Shown piece after piece: positions 1-5,648 of a DNA stretch of 5,652 bases. The translations under genes and the position numbers were made by a program. The stretch comes from JANXDG01 sp964521665 (GTDB lineage: Bacteria; Elusimicrobiota; Endomicrobiia; DTEH01): NCBI GenBank assembly GCA_964521665.1, contig CAZFSG010000065.1, positions 1-5,652 on the forward strand. Direction: 5' to 3'. The number at the start of each line of letters is the position of its first letter. Within the stretch, counting starts at the first letter, position 1. Below the pieces are notes generated by a model. It was given only the letters and a program-made list of their open reading frames with translations, was not told the origin of the DNA and made no database searches.

Positions 1-1079
1 TTCAACAAATTGCATAGATTATTCACAAGTTCTATATTTTGTGTATAATCTATTATTTTACTTTTATATTGAGTATTTTGCCAGTTACCCCAACTAATAA
101 CATCGTATCCGTTTTGTCTAAGGAACATTGCAACTTGTTTAGCAATTTTTGGATAATTTGTTGCATTGTATACTTTCAAAACAATATGTATATTTTTTTG
201 TTTTGTTTTATCAACAACTTCTGACAAATACTCTATTAAACCATTAAGTTGTTCTTTATTAATTTCAATGTATCTTCCCACAGATCTACCAGTTAAAGTT
301 GAAAACCTAATATTTGTAGTTTTAAGATTCCTCATTTCTACAATTAGATTTATCATTTCCCAAAAAGATATGTTCGTTATAAAACATTTATTAAAATTGT
401 ATATAATTAATGGAAGTTTATAAAAAGATAATGGATTAAAAATTTTTTTTAGAAAACTTTTGATAAATTCTTGTTGTCTTTTAATTCTATTAATATCTGT
501 ATCTTGTCCACGATAACGAACATATTTCAACACTTCTTCACCATTCATATAATACACCCCAGGTTCAAAATGTATGTGTAAATTACCAGCATTATCATCA
601 TAATGCAAAGGTTCACTTATAACAATTTTTATTTTTCCAATAGTATTTATAAACTTCTCAAAATTTTGATAATCAATAACAAAAAAATACGGGATGTTAA
701 TTTTGCTAGTTGTTGATGAAGAAAAAATTTTTTCTTCAATAATTTTTTTTAATTCATTAGCAGCAAGTTTCTTACTTTTTGTTTTAGCATAGAAATAAGC
801 ATAAATTTCAGTAAGTTTTTTAAATTTTGTGAATTCAACATCAATATATGTATCTCTTGGAATAGAAATAATATCAACAACTTGTTGTTTTGGAGAATAA
901 CTAGCAAAAATCGTTGTATCAGAATGTACTGCTTGGTCAACAAAATCTACACCTAATAAAAGAAAGTTAGTGCGTTTTTGTCTAACGTTATTTTTGATAA
1001 AGACACTTTTAGAACTAAACCATGCAAGATATAAAATTAAGATAACAAAAATTGTTAAGGTAATATGTCTAAATTTCAT
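1..1079 (-). CDS. LytR-CpsA-Psr (LCP) family protein with LytR_C domain, 3' end missing
   Basis: Translating the minus strand from the ATG at 1079-1077 gives 359 uninterrupted codons to the window edge, with no stop. Residues 5-21 form one hydrophobic membrane anchor after a short basic N-terminus, so the rest should be outside the membrane. The LCP catalytic domain spans about 37-212: a LLLGVD strand (40-45), SDTT (53-56), SIPRDT (72-77), then NGEEVLKYVRYRGQDTD (179-195) and RIKRQQEF (198-205). The Arg and Asp residues of these motifs bind the pyrophosphate of the polyprenyl-linked substrate in known LCP proteins. From about 297 a second domain (IVLKVYNATNYPKIAKQVA, then NGYDVISWGNW) resembles LytR_C. 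LCP enzymes attach lipid-linked glycopolymers to peptidoglycan or other acceptors; the substrate here is unknown. The gene starts 4 bases after nadD with no recognisable Shine-Dalgarno, so translation is probably coupled. No other in-frame start lies nearby. Confidence 0.93.
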   Translation of the reverse strand, partial: MKFRHITLTIFVILILYLAWFSSKSVFIKNNVRQKRTNFLLLGVDFVDQAVHSDTTIFASYSPKQQVVDIISIPRDTYIDVEFTKFKKLTEIYAYFYAKTKSKKLAANELKKIIEEKIFSSSTTSKINIPYFFVIDYQNFEKFINTIGKIKIVISEPLHYDDNAGNLHIHFEPGVYYMNGEEVLKYVRYRGQDTDINRIKRQQEFIKSFLKKIFNPLSFYKLPLIIYNFNKCFITNISFWEMINLIVEMRNLKTTNIRFSTLTGRSVGRYIEINKEQLNGLIEYLSEVVDKTKQKNIHIVLKVYNATNYPKIAKQVAMFLRQNGYDVISWGNWQNTQYKSKIIDYTQNIELVNNLCNLL

Positions 1080-1083
1080 TATT

Positions 1084-1671
1084 TTATTTGTATAATTTAT
1101 GTTCTAAAATATACTTTTCAACTTTTTCTGGGACAAGATATTTTATTGAGAAAGAATTTTTAATACGTTCTCTGATTTCGCTTGAGGATATTTCTATAAT
1201 TGGTGAATCAAAAAAAATAATTTTTTTAAAAACTTTTTTTGGTAAATTAGATAACAAATTTTGTTGTATCATTCGTTTACCTACAAGAAATTTAATTTTT
1301 TTAACGATTTCTTGCCATTTTTCCCATGTTGGTAAAGTAACCAATGAATCTAACCCAATCAAAAAATATAGTTTATAGTTTCTATATCGTTTTTTAAACC
1401 AATCAACTGTAATATATGTATATGAAACACTTTTTCGTTTTATTTCAAAATCAGATAATTGGAAATCTTTACAATTTTTTATTGCTAATTTTACCATATT
1501 GTATCTATGTTTCCAATCTGTAGGAGTATAATTAAGTTTATGTGGCGGTATATACGAAGGTATAAAAATTACTTTTTCTGCATTTATAAACTCTTTAGCA
1601 TATTTTGCTAAAATCAAATGTCCTATATGTATTGGATCAAAAGTTCCGCCAAATAAAATTATTTTTTTCAT
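1084..1671 (-). CDS. nadD: nicotinate-nucleotide adenylyltransferase (NadD)
   Basis: This 195-residue cytoplasmic enzyme should transfer AMP from ATP to nicotinate mononucleotide, giving deamido-NAD in NAD biosynthesis. The nucleotidyltransferase signature GGTFDPIHIGH is at residues 8-18, with the HxGH histidines that contact ATP phosphates. PSYIPPHK (38-45) and FLIGLDSLVTLPTWEKW (103-119) match the substrate-binding segments of bacterial NadD, and ISSSEIR (161-167) is the C-terminal ISSTxIR-type motif. The length is normal for the family. It starts 3 bases after the proA stop; a weak but well-placed GAGA lies 7 bases upstream, inside the end of proA. The LCP gene follows after 4 bases. PPAT (CoaD) and NadM share the HxGH motif, but CoaD is shorter and lacks the PPHK and ISSxxIR arrangement. 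Confidence 0.96.
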   Translation of the reverse strand: MKKIILFGGTFDPIHIGHLILAKYAKEFINAEKVIFIPSYIPPHKLNYTPTDWKHRYNMVKLAIKNCKDFQLSDFEIKRKSVSYTYITVDWFKKRYRNYKLYFLIGLDSLVTLPTWEKWQEIVKKIKFLVGKRMIQQNLLSNLPKKVFKKIIFFDSPIIEISSSEIRERIKNSFSIKYLVPEKVEKYILEHKLYK

Positions 1672-1674
1672 AAT

Positions 1675-2970
1675 CTATTCTCGTATAGCACCATTTCCTT
1701 CAACAACATATTTTGTAGTTGTAAGTTCGTTTAATCCCATAGTACCACGAGCATGAAGTTTAGAAGTTGATATACCAATCTCTGTCCCAAAACCAAATAC
1801 ACCTCCGTCATGCAACCTTGTTGAAGAATTTATAAACACAGCGGATGAATCAACTTCTTGTTCAAATTTAACTTGAGCATTTTTATCTTTAGTAATAATT
1901 GCATCTGAATGATGTGAGCCATAATGATTTATATGAGATATTGCTTCATCTATATTTTCAACAATTTTTATTGATAAAATATAATCAAGATATTCTGTAT
2001 ACCAATCAATTTCTTTTGCAAGTTTTATATTTATTCCATGTTTTTTTAACAAACTTACTGTTTTTTTACATCCTCTAAGTTCAACATTGTGTTCAAGATA
2101 TATTTTAGCCATTTTTGGCAAAAATTTTTCTGCAATATCTTTGTGTACCAACAGTGTTTCCATAGCATTACATACAGATGGCCGTTGAACTTTCGCATTC
2201 AAACATACTTTAATTGCTATATCAATATCTGCATCTTTATCAACATAAGTATGACAAACACCACTACCATGAGATAATACTGGTACTTTTGACTTACTTT
2301 TTATTACCTCTATCATTTTTTCACTACCACGAGGAATAACTAAATCTATATATTTGTCTAATTGTAAAATTTTGTATAACAAAGTATATGAAGGTTCATC
2401 TATAAATAAAACAACATCTTTATTAAAATCTAAATTAAATTTTTCCCATACGTCTTCTATTGCAAGTTTTATAATTTTAACTAAAAATTTGTTTGTATTT
2501 ATTGTTTCGGAACCACCTCGTAAAATTACGCAATTACCTGATTTTATACATAAAACAGTTGCATCTATTGTTACATTTGGTCGTGATTCATAAATCATAA
2601 ATATAACTCCTAATGGGACACAAACTTTTTTTATAGTAAACTTATTTCCTTTAATTTCTCGTTCCCACTGAGATATAGGTTTGTTTATCGGTGTAGGTAA
2701 AGAAACAACTGTATCAATTTCTGCTATCATCTCTTCAAAGCGTTTTTGATTTATAGTTAATCTATCAATTAATGCTTTTGTAAGATTTTTTTTCTGCGCT
2801 AAAATTATATCTTTTTTATTTACTGCCAAAATTTCTTCTTTATTTGATATCAATTTTTCTTTAATACTTTTTAGTATTTCATTTAAAACTTCTTCAGGTA
2901 AGTTAGCAAACTTATACGATGTTTGTTTAACATTTTGTATTTTTTTAATCCAAAATGTAAAACTTTTCAT
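1675..2970 (-). CDS. proA: gamma-glutamyl phosphate reductase (ProA)
   Basis: ProA reduces gamma-glutamyl phosphate with NADPH to glutamate 5-semialdehyde, the second step of proline synthesis from glutamate. The 431-residue protein is close to the usual 415-430. It has the aldehyde-dehydrogenase fold markers VPLGVIFMIYESRPNVT (118-134) and CIKSGNCVILRGGSE (141-155), which build the cofactor pocket, and VIPRGS (211-216). The catalytic cysteine is Cys267 in VQRPSVCNAMETLL. Residues 337-358 fit the ProA signature, with the A-I-x-H-I-x2-Y-G-S-x-H-S-D core. The C-terminal part carries EVDSSAVFINSSTR (372-385) and KLHARGTMGLNELTTTK (404-420). The ATG at 2970 is supported by GAAGGGG 7 bases upstream. 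Its usual partner proB (glutamate 5-kinase) is not adjacent: upstream lies a repeat-filled gap and then a transferase gene. nadD follows after 3 bases. Confidence 0.97.
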   Translation of the reverse strand: MKSFTFWIKKIQNVKQTSYKFANLPEEVLNEILKSIKEKLISNKEEILAVNKKDIILAQKKNLTKALIDRLTINQKRFEEMIAEIDTVVSLPTPINKPISQWEREIKGNKFTIKKVCVPLGVIFMIYESRPNVTIDATVLCIKSGNCVILRGGSETINTNKFLVKIIKLAIEDVWEKFNLDFNKDVVLFIDEPSYTLLYKILQLDKYIDLVIPRGSEKMIEVIKSKSKVPVLSHGSGVCHTYVDKDADIDIAIKVCLNAKVQRPSVCNAMETLLVHKDIAEKFLPKMAKIYLEHNVELRGCKKTVSLLKKHGINIKLAKEIDWYTEYLDYILSIKIVENIDEAISHINHYGSHHSDAIITKDKNAQVKFEQEVDSSAVFINSSTRLHDGGVFGFGTEIGISTSKLHARGTMGLNELTTTKYVVEGNGAIRE

Positions 2971-2977
2971 AAATTTA

Positions 2978-2984
2978 CCCCTTC
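2978..2984 (-). promoter_or_regulatory. ribosome binding site of proA
   Basis: Minus-strand GAAGGGG sits 7 bases before the proA ATG. It is the only strong purine-rich site near that start and supports the chosen start codon. It also fits independent translation initiation at the head of the proA-nadD-LCP cluster, whereas nadD and the LCP gene have weak or no such site. Confidence 0.75.
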
Positions 2985-2986
2985 AA

Positions 2987-2999
2987 AGTTTAAACCTTT
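2987..2999. repeat. 13-base direct repeat, proA-side copy
   Basis: AGTTTAAACCTTT occurs here and again, identical, at 3315-3327. It contains the 8-base palindrome GTTTAAAC (2988-2995). This copy lies just upstream of the proA ribosome site. The pair brackets the REP cluster. Confidence 0.6.
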
Positions 3000-3078
3000 T
3001 GGTAACTATTTTATGATATTTATTAGAAACTATAAACGATAAAATTAAAAATAAGATTTTTTTTGGTAAAATTAATTG

Positions 3079-3101
3079 CGCAGACTAAAGTCTGCGACTA
3101 C
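3079..3101 (-). repeat. REP-like element 1 (GTAG plus palindrome)
   Basis: On the minus strand this reads GTAG, one base, then a perfect 8-bp stem. On the plus strand the stem arms are CGCAGACT (3079-3086) and AGTCTGCG (3089-3096) around AA, followed by CTAC (3098-3101). It is the best-preserved palindrome of the four. On the minus strand, the direction of gene transcription, the stem is followed by CAATTAATTTT, so it could also weakly terminate or attenuate transcription before proA. Confidence 0.75.
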
Positions 3102-3127
3102 AAATAATACACAATCTGTAATCTCCC

Positions 3128-3151
3128 GGTAGCCGCAACCTTTAGGTTACG
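3128..3151 (+). repeat. REP-like element 2, opposite orientation
   Basis: GGTAG at 3128-3132 is followed by a palindrome with arms at 3134-3141 and 3144-3151. The inner AACCT/AGGTT pairs are perfect and there is one C/A mismatch (3136 with 3149). Its orientation is opposite to the other three copies. With element 1 it makes an inverted pair whose GTAG ends face each other across 27 bases (3102-3128), and with element 3 a tail-to-tail pair. Confidence 0.7.
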
Positions 3152-3164
3152 TAAAATAATAAAA

Positions 3165-3189
3165 CGCAGGCTGAAGCCCGCCACCTACC
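3165..3189 (-). repeat. REP-like element 3
   Basis: The plus-strand arms CGCAGGCT (3165-3172) and AGCCCGCC (3175-3182) surround GA, followed by ACCTACC, which gives GGTAG on the minus strand. Two stem pairs are mismatched and the spacer to GTAG is one or two bases longer than in the other copies, so this copy is somewhat degenerate. Confidence 0.7.
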
Positions 3190-3211
3190 AAAAACTAAAC
3201 TTACCCTTTGG

Positions 3212-3236
3212 ATTGCAACAAGCATGTTGTTGCAAT
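3212..3236. repeat. perfect 10-bp-stem hairpin
   Basis: ATTGCAACAA (3212-3221) and TTGTTGCAAT (3227-3236) are exact reverse complements around the 5-base loop GCATG. It lacks the GTAG foot and shares no sequence with the four REP-like units. No T-run follows on either strand, so it is not a standard terminator. It could be an operator, an RNA-stabilising hairpin or the remnant of another palindromic element. Confidence 0.65.
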
Positions 3237-3241
3237 TATTA

Positions 3242-3265
3242 CGCAGGCTGAAACCTGCAGCTACC
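3242..3265 (-). repeat. REP-like element 4
   Basis: The plus-strand arms CGCAGGCT (3242-3249) and AACCTGCA (3252-3259) surround GA, followed by GCTACC (GGTAGC on the minus strand). Five contiguous stem pairs (GCAGG with CCTGC) are intact and two pairs are mismatched. It is closest in sequence to element 3. Confidence 0.72.
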
Positions 3266-3314
3266 AAATTATATTTTTGTCTCTCAAAAAACATCATTTT
3301 TAGATAACAGAACC

Positions 3315-3327
3315 AGTTTAAACCTTT
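3315..3327. repeat. 13-base direct repeat, transferase-side copy
   Basis: This is the second identical copy of AGTTTAAACCTTT, with its GTTTAAAC palindrome at 3316-3323. It lies 19 bases past the stop codon of the transferase gene. Confidence 0.6.
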
Positions 3328-3346
3328 ACCAACTTCTTTTTATCCA

Positions 3347-4390
3347 TTACCTTTTCAAAGCCGCTAAAGTTATTGCTATTATGGATAAAAAAAGTGTGAT
3401 AACATAAAAAAACAAAACTACCTCGCGTTCACTCCAACCATAAGATAATAATACATGATGTATATGATGTTTATCAGGTGTAGAAATACTCAATCCTTTT
3501 TTTATACGTCGAGTTATAGCAGCAACTACATCTACAAATGGTACTCCTACCACAATTACAGGTAAAATAAAAGATATCAACGCACCAGTTTTCAAAATCC
3601 CAACTGCTGTAATACATCCTATTAACAATCCTAACCACAAAGCGCCTGTGTCGCCCATTAAAACTTTTGCAGGATAAAAATTATAAACCAAAAATCCTGC
3701 TGTTGAACCACATAAAAGTAAACTTAGTACTGCTGATAAGACAAGTTGACCTGAAATTGCTTGTGAAGATGTTTGTTCTTGCAATATTGAAATTATAAAA
3801 AATGTAAAACTTGATATAAGAACTATTCCTCCAGCAAGACCATCAACACCGTCAGCAAGGTTTACCATGTTCATAAATCCACATAACCATAAGATAGTGA
3901 TTATTTGACTTAAAATTCGAGGGAACACTATTTGTTTATTTAAAAAAGGAAGGTTAATACTTAAAATGCGAACACCATAGTCCATCACACAATATGCAAC
4001 TATTACTTGAACTAAAAATTTTATGATTGCTGATATACCTATTTTATCATCAATAGTTCCAAGTATTATAATAATAATTGAACCAAAAAATATACCTAAC
4101 AACTGTTTGCCTAAAACAACTGTTTCTTGATATTCATCCCAAGAAAGTGTGTATTTATACCCAAGAATTTTTTTTACTTCAGGAAAAAGCTGTATCACAA
4201 TGAACAATGATATAAAAAATGATAAAGCAATTCCAACACCAGCCCATCGTGTAAGTTTCCTAAATTTTATTTTACGTTTAGATGGGCGATCATAAATATT
4301 AAACTTTTTTGCAAGAAAGTTTGAAAACGGAACTAAAAAAATTGATAATAAAAATGGTAAGAATAGACATAAAAAATAAACTTTTAACAT
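3347..4390 (-). CDS. wecA: WecA/TagO-type undecaprenyl-phosphate sugar-1-phosphate transferase
   Basis: This 347-residue, very hydrophobic protein (about ten predicted membrane segments) belongs to the MraY/WecA glycosyltransferase 4 family. These enzymes move a sugar-1-phosphate, commonly GlcNAc-1-P, from a UDP-sugar to undecaprenyl phosphate, starting O-antigen, teichoic acid or other envelope glycan synthesis. Visible motifs are GTIDDK (111-116, Mg-binding Asp pair 114/115), NMVNLADGVDGLAGG (174-188), NFYPAKVLMGDTG (237-249, Asp247) and DKHHIHH (306-312). The last is the HIHH loop of WecA/TagO rather than the MAPIHHH form of MraY. Near the N-terminus, DRPSKRK (34-40) is present, but the usual histidine and PxPRxGG that follow are replaced by a segment ending RWAGVG (48-53). 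The start is 4 bases after the glyA stop with only a weak upstream TGGA, suggesting coupling. The exact sugar cannot be told from the sequence, so the symbol is family-level. Confidence 0.92.
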   Translation of the reverse strand: MLKVYFLCLFLPFLLSIFLVPFSNFLAKKFNIYDRPSKRKIKFRKLTRWAGVGIALSFFISLFIVIQLFPEVKKILGYKYTLSWDEYQETVVLGKQLLGIFFGSIIIIILGTIDDKIGISAIIKFLVQVIVAYCVMDYGVRILSINLPFLNKQIVFPRILSQIITILWLCGFMNMVNLADGVDGLAGGIVLISSFTFFIISILQEQTSSQAISGQLVLSAVLSLLLCGSTAGFLVYNFYPAKVLMGDTGALWLGLLIGCITAVGILKTGALISFILPVIVVGVPFVDVVAAITRRIKKGLSISTPDKHHIHHVLLSYGWSEREVVLFFYVITLFLSIIAITLAALKR

Positions 4391-4394
4391 ACAA

Positions 4395-5642
4395 TCAACA
4401 ATCCATTTGTGGATATAACGGAAATTTCTCTAATAATAACTTTACTTTATTTCTTACATATGTGACAACATTTTTACTACCACGAGATTTTAATACTTTA
4501 TCAATCAAATCAGCAATTATCACCATTTCTTTTTCTCCCATACCACGTGTGGTTACTGCAGGAGTACCAATACGAATACCAGAAGTTTCAGCAGGAGGTC
4601 GTGGATCATAAGGAATAGAATTTTTGTTAACAGTAATTCCTGCAGATTCTAACATATTTTGTGCTTCAAGACCAGTAATTTTTAATGGACGCAAATCAAC
4701 AACAAACATATGACAGTCAGTTCCGTTAGAAACAATCTTGTATCCTTTTTTCATTAACGCTGATGCAAGGGCACGTGCGTTAGAGAGAACTTTTGCTTGA
4801 TATAACTTAAACTCTTCAGACATTGCTTCTTTAAATGCAACAGCTTTTGCTGCAATAGTATGCATCATTGGTCCACCTTGGATACCTGGAAAAATCATCT
4901 TATCTATTAATGCTGCATATTTTCTCTTACAAAGTATTACGCCACCTCGTGGCCCTCGCATTGTTTTATGTGTGGTAAAAGTAACAAAATCTGCATATGG
5001 TACAGGTGAAGGATACAACCCTGCTGCAATAAGTCCTGCATAATGTGCAATATCAGCTAAAAAATAAGCATTAATTTCATCACAAATCTCTCTAAATTTT
5101 TCCCAATCTATTATCCGTGAATAGGATGAAGAACCTGCAACAATAAGTTTTGGTTTATGTTTAAGAGCAAGTTTTTTAACTTCTTTATAATCAATAAGTT
5201 GGTCTGATTTACGAACATTTATAGGAATAACTTTATAATATTTCCCTGAGAAACTTGTTGGATGACCATGTGATAAATGTCCACCATGAGATAAATGCAT
5301 ACCCATTATAGTATCACCTGGATTTAACACTGCAAAATATACTGCCATATTCGCTTGTGTCCCACTATGTGGTTGAACATTAGCATGTTCCGCACCAAAA
5401 AGAAGTTTTGCACGTTCAATCGCTAATGTTTCAACAACATCCATAAACTGGCATCCACCATAGAATCTTTTTGACGGGTATCCTTCAGCATATTTGTTTC
5501 CCATAACAGATCCTTGTGCTTCTAACACAGCAAGCGATGGAAAATTTTCTGACGCAATAAGTTCTAAACAATTTCTTTGTCTTTCAAGTTCTTGTTTAAT
5601 AGCTTCATAAATTTCAATATCTATTTTTTTAAGGTTCTTCAC
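4395..5642 (-). CDS. glyA: serine hydroxymethyltransferase (GlyA)
   Basis: This cytoplasmic PLP enzyme interconverts serine plus tetrahydrofolate with glycine plus 5,10-methylene-tetrahydrofolate, the main source of one-carbon units. The 415 residues match the bacterial family length. Landmarks are ELIASENFPS (27-36), NKYAEGYPSKRFYGG (49-63), QPHSGTQAN (90-98), the PLP-ring contacts in ADIAHYAGLIAAG (196-208, Asp197 and His200), the Schiff-base lysine Lys226 in TFTTHKTMRGPRGG (221-234), and the substrate-carboxylate arginine Arg357 in SGIRIGTPA (354-362). All expected catalytic residues are present. The start codon is GTG (5642-5640), supported by GGAG six bases upstream; no in-frame ATG precedes it within the window. 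The transferase gene follows 4 bases after the TGA stop. Confidence 0.98.
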   Translation of the reverse strand: MKNLKKIDIEIYEAIKQELERQRNCLELIASENFPSLAVLEAQGSVMGNKYAEGYPSKRFYGGCQFMDVVETLAIERAKLLFGAEHANVQPHSGTQANMAVYFAVLNPGDTIMGMHLSHGGHLSHGHPTSFSGKYYKVIPINVRKSDQLIDYKEVKKLALKHKPKLIVAGSSSYSRIIDWEKFREICDEINAYFLADIAHYAGLIAAGLYPSPVPYADFVTFTTHKTMRGPRGGVILCKRKYAALIDKMIFPGIQGGPMMHTIAAKAVAFKEAMSEEFKLYQAKVLSNARALASALMKKGYKIVSNGTDCHMFVVDLRPLKITGLEAQNMLESAGITVNKNSIPYDPRPPAETSGIRIGTPAVTTRGMGEKEMVIIADLIDKVLKSRGSKNVVTYVRNKVKLLLEKFPLYPQMDC

Positions 5643-5648
5643 TTGTAA

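Larger units (their letters stand above)
2971..3346. other. 376-base intergenic region with REP cluster
   Basis: No coding frame of note occupies this gap. It contains four REP-like palindromes (3079-3265), one unrelated perfect hairpin (3212-3236) and a 13-base direct repeat near each end (2987-2999 and 3315-3327). The proA promoter should lie in the AT-rich part at about 2985-3075. I see TATAGT (minus strand, 3034-3029) and other AT-rich -10-like hexamers, but none has a convincing -35 at the right distance, so I do not call one. No classical terminator (stem followed directly by a long U run) is evident after the transferase gene. Confidence 0.8.

Noticed and set aside
39..423. Overlapping plus-strand open frames of 61 and 85 codons
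   Set aside because: Both are antisense to the LCP coding sequence, have no ribosome site or recognisable domain, and are rich in Phe, Ile, Ser and Cys, as expected from the complement of an AT-rich gene.
718..737. Perfect 20-base palindrome (GAAGA5 to T5CTTC type)
   Set aside because: It is a low-complexity A-run meeting a T-run inside the LCP coding sequence (Glu-Glu-Lys-Ile-Phe-Ser-Ser). Such palindromes arise easily in AT-rich genes, and it lies mid-gene where no regulatory role is indicated.
749..943. 64-codon minus-strand open frame
   Set aside because: It is out of frame with, and wholly inside, the LCP gene, whose motifs are unambiguous in the other frame. Its composition (runs of Leu, Ile, Lys, Asn) is typical of an AT-rich shadow.
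1088..1378. 96-codon plus-strand open frame
   Set aside because: It is antisense to nadD, which has full family motifs. No independent evidence of coding.
2089..2593. Two plus-strand open frames of 62 and 79 codons
   Set aside because: They are antisense to the core of proA, including its catalytic region; complements of a conserved gene.
3029..3057. Sigma-70 promoter for proA using TATAGT
   Set aside because: The hexamer at the proper -35 distance (ATCTTA on the minus strand) is a poor match, and many other AT-rich hexamers are equally good, so no promoter is called.
3079..3265. CRISPR array
   Set aside because: The repeats are inverted relative to one another, unevenly spaced, only partly similar, and followed by a GTAG-type foot. 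There are no uniform spacers and no cas genes.
4309..4611. 100-codon plus-strand open frame
   Set aside because: It is antisense across the glyA-transferase junction, with no domain or ribosome site; its Gly/Arg-rich end is the complement of the conserved SHMT C-terminal region.
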